Shown: positions 1 through 4,093, numbered from the stretch's first letter. The stretch is DNA of 7,243 nucleotides from Treponema sp. (GCA_016290335.1 JAEETM010000129.1:1-7243); one strand, 5' to 3'. Program-made: numbers and translations. The notes: generated by a model from the sequence alone, not told the origin.

Positions 1-3
1 CTC

Positions 4-32
4 AGTATAGCACAGGGTTCCCGGTTTGTCAA
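4..32 (-). promoter_or_regulatory. Sigma-70 type promoter P1, for a gene beyond the left edge
   Basis: Read on the minus strand, TTGACA (27-32) and TATACT (4-9) are separated by exactly 17 bases. An A-tract and CGC lie directly upstream of the -35, as in the other promoters of this region. Its start site and gene lie left of position 1, so it implies a sixth cassette outside the window. Confidence 0.85.
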
Positions 33-70
33 GCGTTTTTTCAAAAATTTTTAAAATTTTTTTTGAGGGC

Positions 71-304
71 TTAAACTTCGGTAGCCCACCGAAGCTCAAG
101 CTTGCCGTTCTCCAGTTCCCTGGTGTAGAACCGGCGGTCATCGTTCGCTCTCCGGCCCGTCTTGCCGACCAGCTCAGCAAGCTTCTTGGTGGCATTCGCG
201 ATTTTCCATTCGGCGCTCGCGATTCTCTCTTCTTTGGTGAACACGGTCTTGGTGCAGGTGATTTCGATTGTTCCGGTGTATTCAGTGTAGGTGGTCTTCG
301 TCAT
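71..304 (-). CDS. Small hypothetical phage protein (77 aa)
   Basis: I do not recognise this 77-residue protein and assign no function. It starts MTKTTYTEYTG with a Thr-rich, beta-like first 25 residues (TEYTGTIEITCTKT). Then come a charged, probably helical stretch (about 25-47, TKEERIASAEWKIANATKKLAEL) and a basic segment GRRANDDRR. There is no signal peptide or membrane segment. The ATG at 304 is supported by an AAAGGAAGG-type ribosome binding site about 9 bases upstream and by promoter P2 directly ahead. The stop is TAA. It is one unit of a row of single-gene minus-strand cassettes and shares its MTKT start with the next one. A hairpin (76-94) overlaps its last codons and could help transcription end, but no clean U-run follows. 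It is likely a real small accessory gene, judging from the promoter-leader-RBS layout rather than homology. Confidence 0.72.
   Translation of the reverse strand: MTKTTYTEYTGTIEITCTKTVFTKEERIASAEWKIANATKKLAELVGKTGRRANDDRRFYTRELENGKLELRWATEV
76..94 (-). terminator. Hairpin at the 3' end of the 71-304 gene
   Basis: CTTCGGT (76-82) and ACCGAAG (88-94) form a perfect 7-bp stem with a 5-base loop inside the last codons of the gene. An alternative pairing, GGGCT (67-71) with AGCCC (83-87), overlaps it. Only three U residues follow on the minus transcript before mixed A/U tracts, so terminator function is uncertain. Confidence 0.35.
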
Positions 305-317
305 GGCTTCTTGCCTT

Positions 318-337
318 CCTTTCTTCTCTCTTTCTGA
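318..337 (-). repeat. Conserved purine-rich leader, copy 1
   Basis: This 20-base stretch lies between promoter P2 and the start codon at 304. It matches the leaders at 637-656 and 1102-1121 at 19 of 20 positions. On the minus strand it is a purine run (TCAGAAAGAG...GAAAGG) that ends in the ribosome binding site. It marks the cassettes as duplicated expression units. Confidence 0.8.
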
Positions 338-341
338 CGTA

Positions 342-370
342 AGTATAACATGACCGGTTCAACTTGTCAA
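342..370 (-). promoter_or_regulatory. Sigma-70 type promoter P2, for the 71-304 gene
   Basis: On the minus strand, TTGACA (365-370) and TATACT (342-347) have a 17-base spacer. AAAAAAACGC sits immediately upstream of the -35. The start codon lies about 40 bases downstream, after the shared leader. Confidence 0.9.
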
Positions 371-402
371 GCGTTTTTTTGAACTTTTTTAAAAAAATTT
401 TA

Positions 403-416
403 CCGCCTTGCGGCGG
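403..416 (-). terminator. Short GC-rich terminator of the 422-625 gene
   Basis: CCGCC (403-407) and GGCGG (412-416) form a 5-bp GC stem closed by a GCAA tetraloop on the minus strand. A TAAAATTTTTTT tract follows. It lies just past the TAA at 422-424 and before promoter P2. The stem is short, but the placement fits intrinsic termination. Confidence 0.65.
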
Positions 417-421
417 CTTTA

Positions 422-625
422 TTAGAAGTCTATTGGTCTGTTGCTCCAGTTTTCTTTCTTAAGCAGAACGGTTGTTCGATTGATGTTCAGATACCACGCG
501 GCTGTTTTAAGGTTGGCATCAGACAGGTCAGTTTCGCACAGAGCTTTAAAGCCTTCAGTGATTTTAGTATCTTTGCCGTAAATAGCTTCGCACATTTCGA
601 TGAGTTCTTTCCGAGTCTTGGTCAT
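422..625 (-). CDS. Small hypothetical phage protein (67 aa)
   Basis: Unrecognised 67-residue protein. I chose the ATG at 625 because a start further upstream would lie across promoter P3. The chosen ATG has AAAGGAA 9-10 bases upstream and follows the conserved leader. The sequence runs MTKTRKELIEMCEAIYGK, then acidic ETDLSDANLK, then AAWYLNINRTTVLLKKENW. The middle and C-terminal parts could fold as a small helical domain, and NINRTTVLLKK loosely resembles a helix-turn-helix recognition segment. That is too weak to call a DNA-binding protein. The stop is TAA, followed by a hairpin terminator (403-416). It is the second unit of the single-gene cassette row. Confidence 0.75.
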   Translation of the reverse strand: MTKTRKELIEMCEAIYGKDTKITEGFKALCETDLSDANLKTAAWYLNINRTTVLLKKENWSNRPIDF

Positions 626-636
626 TGTCTTGAGTT

Positions 637-656
637 CCTTTCTTTTCTCTTTCTGA
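637..656 (-). repeat. Conserved purine-rich leader, copy 2
   Basis: This stretch is identical at all 20 bases to 1102-1121 and matches 19 of 20 bases of 318-337. It lies between promoter P3 and the start codon at 625 and carries the AAAGG ribosome binding site core. Confidence 0.85.
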
Positions 657-660
657 CTGT

Positions 661-689
661 AGTATAACACACTCCCCCGGACTTGTCAA
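661..689 (-). promoter_or_regulatory. Sigma-70 type promoter P3, for the 422-625 gene
   Basis: On the minus strand, TTGACA (684-689) and TATACT (661-666) have a 17-base spacer. The upstream flank is an A-tract followed by GTG, a variant of the CGC seen at four of the other promoters. Confidence 0.9.
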
Positions 690-882
690 CACTTTTTTGC
701 AAAAAAGTTTACTTTTTTTTGGGAAAATTTTGTGCTTCATCGATTCAATGCGTTTTTTTCGCAAAATCTCGGAGAGTACCCACAAACTAAAATGCGGCGC
801 GTGCCGCCCCAGCACGCGCCGACCGAAAAATTTTTTTCAAATTTTTTGGTTTTTGCGATGGGAAGCAAAATTTTGCAAAAAT
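690..882. other. Gene-free spacer with GC-rich hairpin and palindrome
   Basis: These 190 bases between promoter P3 and the terminator of the 907-1089 gene hold no credible gene. The spacer contains a 36-base element (724-759) that recurs at 2394-2429. It also has a strong hairpin with a 9-bp stem, CGGCGCGTG (795-803) with CACGCGCCG (813-821), followed on the plus side by an A5T7 tract. A perfect 12-base palindrome GCAAAATTTTGC lies at 865-876. The hairpin could terminate plus-strand transcription or be part of a short untranslated RNA; I cannot decide from sequence. Confidence 0.5.
724..759 (-). repeat. Orphan CGC/A-tract element, copy 1
   Basis: This stretch matches 2394-2429 at 26 of 36 positions without a gap. 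Both copies share AAAAT at the left, CATCGAT in the middle and TGCGTTTTTTT at the right. The GCG-T7 end is the same box found upstream of the -35 in the cassette promoters, but no good TTGACA or TATACT is present here. It could be a decayed promoter or a separate protein-binding site. Confidence 0.45.
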
Positions 883-908
883 AAAAAAAGGCTTTTCAGC
901 CTCTTTTT
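883..908 (-). terminator. Intrinsic terminator of the 907-1089 gene
   Basis: On the minus strand, AAAAAGAGGCT pairs with AGCCTTTTTTT across a GAAA tetraloop, with one mismatch in an 11-bp stem (883-893 with 898-908). More U residues follow (TTTTTTTATTTTT). The stem overlaps the TAA stop codon. Confidence 0.9.
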
Positions 909-1089
909 ATTTGCCCATGACCCGAGCGATGAGGGCGATGTAACCTTCGTTTTCCTCGCCGCGGATGATGGTCCAACCGAGCCGAACGGCTTTTCTGTAC
1001 TCGGCGCCGAAGGTGGTGTCGTTGGTGTTGATGACTTCCTTGAGTTCGCCTTTCTTGTTGATGAGCAGGTAGTTGGTGAAGTTCGTCAT
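907..1089 (-). CDS. Small hypothetical phage protein (60 aa)
   Basis: Unrecognised 60-residue protein. The ATG at 1089 is chosen over an upstream start because promoter P4 occupies the upstream segment. GGGAG lies about 9 bases before this ATG. The sequence (MTNFTNYLLINKKGEL, then FGAEYRKAVRLGWTIIRGEENEGYIALI) alternates beta-like segments with one helix. It has the feel of a compact alpha/beta domain, with a tyrosine- and lysine-containing centre around residues 30-36. There is no signal or membrane segment. The stop is TAA inside a textbook terminator, so the unit promoter-leader-gene-terminator is complete. Confidence 0.78.
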   Translation of the reverse strand: MTNFTNYLLINKKGELKEVINTNDTTFGAEYRKAVRLGWTIIRGEENEGYIALIARVMGK

Positions 1090-1101
1090 TTCTTTGGTCT
1101 C

Positions 1102-1121
1102 CCTTTCTTTTCTCTTTCTGA
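1102..1121 (-). repeat. Conserved purine-rich leader, copy 3
   Basis: All 20 bases are identical to 637-656. It lies between promoter P4 and the start codon at 1089. Confidence 0.85.
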
Positions 1122-1125
1122 ATAC

Positions 1126-1154
1126 AGTATAGCACGACCCGGTCTTTTTGTCAA
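1126..1154 (-). promoter_or_regulatory. Sigma-70 type promoter P4, for the 907-1089 gene
   Basis: On the minus strand, TTGACA (1149-1154) and TATACT (1126-1131) have a 17-base spacer and an AAAAAACGC box directly upstream. Confidence 0.92.
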
Positions 1155-1196
1155 GCGTTTTTTCAAAAAAATTTAAAAAATTTTTCGGCAAAATAA

Positions 1197-1224
1197 GAGC
1201 TTGTCACCTCTTCGTGACAAGCTC
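1197..1224 (-). terminator. Terminator of the 1204-1530 gene
   Basis: GAGCTTGTCAC (1197-1207) and GTGACAAGCTC (1214-1224) form a perfect 11-bp stem with a 6-base loop. TTATTTT follows on the minus strand. The TGA stop (1204-1206) lies inside the stem. Confidence 0.85.
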
Positions 1225-1530
1225 AACCTCTTCTATTTCATCATCACCGATGATGCTGTCTGTGGTGTTGTTGAACATCAGCATTCGCACCTCGTCGCCT
1301 ACTCTGTACCCCTCTCCTGTGAACGTCCAGAAGTAGCCCGCTTTGTCCTTAACTCTAACGACATTATTTTCCACCTTGATGACCTCGGCTTCTCTGTGGT
1401 AGTGGCATTCGTACCAGCCCACGCGACCGACCACAAGCAAGAACGCAATAAGCGCAAGCGTGGCAATCACTACATTGATGATGCCTTGCAGTCTTCTCTC
1501 TCTTCTTCTCTGTAACTCTCTTCTTGTCAT
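1204..1530 (-). CDS. Small single-pass membrane protein, cell-surface side domain (108 aa)
   Basis: Unnamed 108-residue protein. The N-terminus is strongly basic (MTRRELQRRRERR), followed by one hydrophobic segment at about 16-36 (GIINVVIATLALIAFLLVVG). Positive charges before the segment predict N-in topology with the rest outside the membrane. The remainder (about 37-108) is a beta-type domain (EAEVIKVENNVVRVKD, GYFWTFTGEGYRVGDEV, LMFNNTTDSIIGDDEI). This pattern of V-rich strands, a W-x-F-x-G-x-G turn and NNTTD...DDEI resembles small anchored proteins I associate with mobile elements and phages of Clostridia. The family resemblance is from memory and function is unknown. The start at 1530 is supported by a purine-rich AGAGG site and promoter P5. 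It ends with TGA, so TGA still acts as a stop here. Confidence 0.78.
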   Translation of the reverse strand: MTRRELQRRRERRLQGIINVVIATLALIAFLLVVGRVGWYECHYHREAEVIKVENNVVRVKDKAGYFWTFTGEGYRVGDEVRMLMFNNTTDSIIGDDEIEEVELVTKR

Positions 1531-1571
1531 TGTTGTGTGTGTCCTCTCTCTCTTTGTCTCTCTGTGTGTCT

Positions 1572-1600
1572 ATTGTATCACTCTTTGTGCATCTTGTCAA
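1572..1600 (-). promoter_or_regulatory. Sigma-70 type promoter P5, for the 1204-1530 gene
   Basis: On the minus strand, TTGACA (1595-1600) and TACAAT (1572-1577) have a 17-base spacer. The upstream box is the less conserved AAACAAACAC. The leader that follows is purine- and C-rich but no longer matches the 20-base leader of the three left cassettes. Confidence 0.85.
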
Positions 1601-1676
1601 GTGTTTGTTTGCTCTGTTGTTGTGCTCTTTGTGTGTCTCTCTGTCTGTGCGCTTTGTGCATGCATGCGCTTGTGCC

Positions 1677-1877
1677 CTACCACGCAAGCGCCTTCCTTGT
1701 GTCCTGCTTGTGCACTTGTCTGTTGTAGTCCTTTGCGCTCTTGAAGGTCTTTGTGGCTGTGCTGATGAGTGCTGTGCCTCTCTGTGCCTTGTTGCGCTCC
1801 GCAAGAGCCTTCTTGCTCATGCTCTTCTGCTCGTAGGCTTTTGCCTCTTTCTCTAACTTACTGACCTTTTTGCTCAT
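1677..1877 (-). CDS. Small basic hypothetical protein (66 aa), ending in TAG
   Basis: Unrecognised 66-residue, Lys/Ala-rich protein (MSKKVSKLEKEAKAYEQKSMSKKALAERNKAQRG..., then a shorter polar C-terminus). The first 35 residues are predicted helical, with a coiled-coil-like charge pattern. A nucleic-acid or scaffold role is possible but unproven. The ATG at 1877 has AGAGAGG about 9 bases upstream and promoter P6 ahead. Its stop is TAG (1677-1679), the codon that appears to be sense in the plus-strand genes. If amber were read as an amino acid here, the frame would run on to TGA at 1578-1580, giving 99 residues and overlapping the -35 of promoter P5. The extra 32 residues are low-complexity (rich in Q, R, H, K) and do not look selected. 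I favour the short form, with the extension as an open question. No terminator is seen after it. Confidence 0.65.
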   Translation of the reverse strand: MSKKVSKLEKEAKAYEQKSMSKKALAERNKAQRGTALISTATKTFKSAKDYNRQVHKQDTRKALAW

Positions 1878-1909
1878 CGTGTGTGCCTCTCTTTCTCTCT
1901 TGTGCCTTT

Positions 1910-1938
1910 AGTGTATCACACTTTGCGCGTTCTGTCAA
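1910..1938 (-). promoter_or_regulatory. Sigma-70 type promoter P6, for the 1677-1877 gene
   Basis: On the minus strand, TTGACA (1933-1938) and TACACT (1910-1915) have a 17-base spacer. GAAAAAACGC stands immediately upstream, as at P1, P2 and P4. Confidence 0.88.
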
Positions 1939-2017
1939 GCGTTTTTTCGCCGGTTTTGTGTGTTATTTTTTTAACAATCTGCCTACCTTGTTGTGTGTGC
2001 TGTGCTACTGTGTGTGT

Positions 2018-2058
2018 CTCCTGTGCGTGCGTGCCCCTGCGCGCACGCGTGGCAGGAG
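2018..2058. repeat. Strong two-part hairpin
   Basis: An inner 10-bp stem (2025-2034 with 2039-2048, one G-T wobble) has a CCCT tetraloop. An outer 6-bp stem, CTCCTG (2018-2023) with CAGGAG (2053-2058), encloses it, with a small internal loop (T against GTGG). No U-run follows on either strand, so it is not a simple terminator. Confidence 0.7.
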
Positions 2059-2079
2059 GTTCTTGCTGTGTGCTGTGGT

Positions 2080-2098
2080 GGTCTACTGCTGATAGACC
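2080..2098. repeat. Short hairpin, 6-bp stem
   Basis: GGTCTA (2080-2085) pairs with TAGACC (2093-2098) across a 7-base loop. It looks superficially like a tRNA anticodon arm but no D-arm or T-arm accompanies it. Confidence 0.4.
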
Positions 2099-2156
2099 TG
2101 GCACCCCTGCGTGGTGTACTGTGTAGTGTGTCCTTGTTGTGTGTGTTAGCTGTTCA

Positions 2157-2286
2157 TTGTGTGTTGTTGTTGTGTTGTGTGTGTTCTTTGTTGCTTGTGC
2201 TTGTTGTGTGTGTCTGTGCTTCTCTCTGTCTGTGCTGTTGTGTCTCTCTCTGTGTGTGCCTCGTTGGCTGTGCGCCTGTGCTGTGT
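2157..2286. other. 130-base tract without a single A on the plus strand
   Basis: From 2157 to 2286 the plus strand contains only G, T and C. The next A is at 2287, followed by another 40 A-free bases (2288-2327). A minus-strand transcript would be free of U here and rich in ACAC/ACAAC motifs. Parts are GT microsatellite-like, but CTCT and mixed stretches are included, so it is not one simple repeat. Confidence 0.9.
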
Positions 2287-2325
2287 AGGTGTGTGCGCTC
2301 GCTGCCTCTGTGTGCTGTGTGTGTG

Positions 2326-2339
2326 CGAACATACGTTCG
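2326..2339. repeat. Short palindromic hairpin
   Basis: CGAAC (2326-2330) and GTTCG (2335-2339) flank a 4-base ATAC loop. It sits at the right-hand end of the A-depleted stretch. Confidence 0.4.
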
Positions 2340-2393
2340 GTAGATCGGCCTCGCGCACGTCCCTTGCTTACTGTGTGCTGTTGGTGTTTCTGC

Positions 2394-2429
2394 AAAATAG
2401 CATTGTCCATCGATGTAGTGCGTTTTTTT
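2394..2429 (-). repeat. Orphan CGC/A-tract element, copy 2
   Basis: It shares 26 of 36 positions with 724-759, ungapped. It has the same GCG-T7 box as the cassette promoters, followed (minus strand) by ACTACA where TTGACA would be expected and by TATTTT at a shortened spacing. This may be a decayed promoter. Confidence 0.4.
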
Positions 2430-2527
2430 GCTGTTCTGCTGGTGCTGCAGTTCTGGGAAACAGCGTGCGCTTGCCTGTGCTGTGCTTGCCCTCGCGATTT
2501 TTTCTAAAGGTCTGTACTGTGGCAAAT

Positions 2528-2556
2528 CAGGCGCGCTGCGACCCACACCGCGCCTG
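2528..2556. repeat. GC-rich hairpin, 8-bp stem
   Basis: CAGGCGCG (2528-2535) pairs with CGCGCCTG (2549-2556) across a 13-base loop. It is similar in composition to the hairpin at 795-821, and both lie on the same side of a copy of the 36-base element. Confidence 0.5.
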
Positions 2557-2607
2557 CGCAAGCACTATCTTTTCTAGCTGCTCTGCTGGACAACCCTTCA
2601 ACGTACT

Positions 2608-2646
2608 ACACACACATGCATTACTGTAAATAATACATGTGTGTGT
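2608..2646. repeat. 11-bp perfect inverted repeat with 17-base AT-rich loop
   Basis: ACACACACATG (2608-2618) and CATGTGTGTGT (2636-2646) are exact complements around a CATTACTGTAAATAATA loop. It marks the right part of the A-depleted region, where the sequence turns more AT-rich. It could be a protein-binding dyad or a cruciform-prone site. Confidence 0.6.
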
Positions 2647-2658
2647 TTTACTTGACCA
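2630..2658 (-). promoter_or_regulatory. Possible weak minus-strand promoter into the gene-free region
   Basis: On the minus strand, TGGTCA (2653-2658) and TATTAT (2630-2635) have a 17-base spacer. The matches are 4 of 6 and 5 of 6. It would transcribe the A-depleted region as a U-poor RNA. The -10 lies in the loop of the inverted repeat at 2608-2646. This is weak and not part of the conserved promoter set. Confidence 0.25.
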
Positions 2659-2822
2659 ACTTATCACGTTTGTTTGCTCATCGTTGTTGTTGTCTTTGCG
2701 CGTTGTTTGCCGCGCTGTTAGAGGCTGTTTGTTGGGGCGTAGTGCAGGAGGCGCCAGTAGACCTCCAGCATTGTGTCACGTTAGACCGGGGGGTACTTTT
2801 CGGGAAAAAATTTTTTTTGAAG

Positions 2823-2841
2823 AGGCAAATTGATTTTGCCT
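2823..2841 (-). terminator. Hairpin downstream of the minus-strand operon
   Basis: AGGCAAA (2823-2829) and TTTGCCT (2835-2841) form a 7-bp stem with a 5-base loop, about 40 bases past the last stop of the operon. On the minus strand it is followed by CTTC, eight A and six T rather than an immediate U-run, so termination is plausible but imperfect. Confidence 0.5.
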
Positions 2842-2878
2842 GGCCACAACTCTCTCCAAACCAATTCCCCATTTCGAA

Positions 2879-3193
2879 TTACGAATTTACCACTCCAACG
2901 ATATCGTTTTGAGCAACAGTTGAACCATTAACTACATACATAATAATTGGTACTTTCATATTACTAGAATCAAAATATACATTTATATCTGTAATTATAC
3001 CAGTTTTTTCTTCTGTTCTAATAATACGTGTTGCTCCTCTGCCATTACATTTGGGACAAGGAAGAATTGTATGATCAGCACCTTGTATTTCTGTTCGTCC
3101 ATTACAAAAACTACAAGTTTCATACATGTCTAATGTATTAATTATATAATATTTTACATTGTCTCCAATATTATATTTTACATCTATATTCAT
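2879..3193 (-). CDS. Small protein with DnaJ-like zinc finger (104 aa)
   Basis: A 104-residue protein of unknown role. Residues 1-20 form a beta-like start (YNIGDNVKYYII). Two Cys pairs follow, C27-S-F-C30-N-G and C46-P-K-C49-N-G-R-G. These match the CxxCxGxG repeats of the DnaJ central zinc-binding domain, though only two of the four DnaJ repeats are present. The C-terminus is beta-rich (IITDINVYFD, VPIIMYVVNG, ENDIVG-like ending) and may be a small barrel. There is no J-domain, so it is not a co-chaperone in the usual sense. It is the last gene of the four-gene operon, one base after the stop of the AbrB-type gene, and is probably translated by coupling. The stop is TAA. The zinc site is clear; the function is not. 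Confidence 0.82.
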   Translation of the reverse strand: MNIDVKYNIGDNVKYYIINTLDMYETCSFCNGRTEIQGADHTILPCPKCNGRGATRIIRTEEKTGIITDINVYFDSSNMKVPIIMYVVNGSTVAQNDIVGVVNS

Positions 3194-3194
3194 A

Positions 3195-3491
3195 TTACAG
3201 CTCCAAACTTATCTGCCCTTCAATCTGTGCAGAGTAAATCTTATTATTCAACACTTTAGGGATTTCACAGCCTAGTTCTTTTAATACATCACAAGCCACT
3301 TGATACTTTGGATCAATACCATTATCCTTATACATAAGCACATAATTGCGCCCAGGCATATCAAGTGTACTAAAATTTAACTCATCTCCCGCACTGAAGC
3401 CGTACCGGCTTCTCAATCCAGAAGGAATAGAAACTCTTCCCAACGAATCAACTTTGCGCGAGACATTTTCATCACAAATATTATAATCCAT
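3195..3491 (-). CDS. AbrB/SpoVT-type DNA-binding regulator (98 aa)
   Basis: The N-terminal third carries the signature of the swapped-hairpin AbrB domain: RKVDSLGRVSIPSGLRSRYG at residues 12-31, then FSAGDELNF (32-40). In this family the VDxLGRVxIP turn and the following basic helix form a dimeric fold that grips DNA. The C-terminal half (about 50-98) is a short extension with one cysteine-containing helix (YQVACDVLKELGCEIP) and may serve oligomerisation or sensing. The length is typical for AbrB relatives. The start codon overlaps the stop of the upstream gene (TAATG), indicating translational coupling. As the only recognisable DNA-binding protein of this operon, it is the natural candidate to act on the divergent promoter region at 3993-4132. 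That target is inference. Related proteins can also be antitoxins, but no toxin partner is evident. Confidence 0.88.
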   Translation of the reverse strand: MDYNICDENVSRKVDSLGRVSIPSGLRSRYGFSAGDELNFSTLDMPGRNYVLMYKDNGIDPKYQVACDVLKELGCEIPKVLNNKIYSAQIEGQISLEL

Positions 3492-3838
3492 TAACCTTGC
3501 GGCTCCTCTGTTTTCGCATCATCAATCGGTTGACCGGCCGCCGCATCTTCCTTCTTCGTCTCTACAGGCTCTACTGGTACACAGAAAATATGCCACACAT
3601 ATCCTTCTTCATCCTTCACAGTGCCGATATAGGCACTATTCTTAATAACCTGCTCATCACCACCGGTTAATTCCCAACCAGTACCAACCTGATAAAAATC
3701 AAGTGCGCGGACCTCTTTTACCGCATCATCCAACATAACCCATACTACTGGTTTACCATACTGTAACTTCGTATTTAACACCTGACGAATGTGACCTTCA
3801 CAATGTCCAGGAACATCATATTTCCAGATCTTTACCAT
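3491..3838 (-). CDS. Hypothetical phage protein (115 aa)
   Basis: A 115-residue protein beginning MVKIWKYDVPG. The K-I-W-K-Y-x-V-P start, a central KPVVWVMLDD strand and a following V-G-T-G motif (FYQVGTGWEL) recall a family of small phage proteins of unknown function that begin with a similar IWK strand. I recall this family as DUF7352 but cannot verify it here. The fold is likely all-beta. The last 25 residues (ETKKEDAAAGQPIDDAKTEEPQG) are an acidic, disordered tail. AAGGAG lies 9 bases before the ATG. The start overlaps the end of the 58-aa membrane peptide gene, and the stop overlaps the AbrB gene start, so it sits in a tightly coupled operon. Confidence 0.8.
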   Translation of the reverse strand: MVKIWKYDVPGHCEGHIRQVLNTKLQYGKPVVWVMLDDAVKEVRALDFYQVGTGWELTGGDEQVIKNSAYIGTVKDEEGYVWHIFCVPVEPVETKKEDAAAGQPIDDAKTEEPQG

Positions 3839-3992
3839 CTACATTCTCCTTATTTTTTATTGCGGCCAGCCAAACCTCATGCATCCTTGAGGCTTGCTCA
3901 TCCGCTCGTGCAGCTGCTTTGCAGCAAGCAAAAAGCAATAGGGCTATAAAAATAAAACCACCAACTATTAATAAAATATTCCATATACTCAT
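3816..3992 (-). CDS. 58-aa single-pass membrane peptide, first gene of the operon
   Basis: This small frame was found by reading the minus strand between the operon promoter and the 115-aa gene. It encodes MSIWNILLIVGGFIFIALLL and continues FACCKAAARADEQASRMHEVW to a TGA at 3816-3818. Residues 3-23 are a clear transmembrane segment. They are followed by CC, a basic/Ala stretch and a polar helix, so the C-terminus probably faces the cytoplasm or carries a membrane-proximal helix. The ATG at 3992 has an AAAGGA-type site about 10 bases upstream, and the promoter at 4022-4050 directs transcription straight into it. It overlaps the next gene by 23 bases, which is usual in phage operons. The function is unknown; spanin, holin or inhibitor-type roles cannot be distinguished. 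Confidence 0.65.
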   Translation of the reverse strand: MSIWNILLIVGGFIFIALLLFACCKAAARADEQASRMHEVWLAAIKNKENVDGKDLEI

Positions 3993-4021
3993 AGCTCTAT
4001 CCTTTTATCCTTTCTATAAAT

Positions 4022-4050
4022 ATTATAACATAAAATTTTTTAACTGTCAA
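4022..4050 (-). promoter_or_regulatory. Perfect consensus promoter of the minus-strand operon
   Basis: On the minus strand, TTGACA (4045-4050) and TATAAT (4022-4027) have a 17-base spacer, so every hexamer position matches consensus. It lies back to back with the plus-strand promoter at 4083-4111. Such strength suggests early, repressor-controlled expression. Confidence 0.93.
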
Positions 4051-4071
4051 TTTTCTGTAAAAAAGTTTTGG

Positions 4072-4093
4072 CCAATTGTGACTTGACGATTGG
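4072..4093. promoter_or_regulatory. Imperfect palindrome, candidate operator
   Basis: CCAATTGTGA (4072-4081) and TGACGATTGG (4084-4093) are inverted repeats agreeing at 8 of 10 positions around a 2-base centre. The dyad covers the -35 of the plus-strand promoter and lies about 22 bases upstream of the minus-strand -35, so a bound dimer could block the plus side. The binding protein is unknown; the AbrB-type product is one candidate. Confidence 0.45.

Larger units (their letters stand above)
1939..2878. other. Long gene-free region, A-depleted on the plus strand, hairpin-rich
   Basis: I see no convincing gene in these 940 bases. Open frames on the minus strand exist only because that strand is nearly free of T and so cannot form stop codons; their products are runs of T, H, Q and R. 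Open frames on the plus strand are Cys/Val/Leu-rich shadows without ribosome binding sites. The region holds strong inverted repeats (2018-2058, 2080-2098, 2326-2339, 2528-2556, 2608-2646, 2698-2715, 2747-2766) and an orphan copy of an element from the left (2394-2429). Its role may be an untranslated RNA, a replication or packaging site, or simply eroded accessory DNA. Confidence 0.6.

Noticed and set aside
697..1176. 159-codon plus-strand open frame
   Set aside because: It runs antisense through the 907-1089 cassette, its terminator and promoter P4. It is rich in Phe from T-tracts and has no ribosome binding site.
1..1940. Repeated blocks at about 300-base intervals as a CRISPR-like or direct-repeat array
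   Set aside because: The repeated parts are promoter hexamers, A-tracts and leaders at irregular spacing, with genes between them. They explain themselves as expression cassettes.
2080..2098. Hairpin resembling a tRNA anticodon arm with loop CTGCTGA (GCT anticodon)
   Set aside because: There are no D-arm, T-arm or acceptor complement around it. No suppressor (CUA) tRNA was found in this window on either strand.
1916..2410. 164-codon minus-strand open frame, extendable to 2617 if two TAGs are read as sense
   Set aside because: The strand is almost free of T, so stop codons cannot form. The product is low-complexity T/H/Q/R without hydrophobic core. It ends inside promoter P6 and has no clear ribosome binding site. 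The same applies to the overlapping frame 2154-2561.
1993..2629. Cys/Val/Leu-rich plus-strand open frames, suggestive of membrane or Cys-rich peptides
   Set aside because: Repeated TGT, GTG, TGC and CTG codons from the GT-rich sequence produce Cys, Val and Leu in several frames at once. There is no ribosome binding site or promoter. The plus-strand frames at 1460-1856 fail for the same reason and lie opposite real cassettes.
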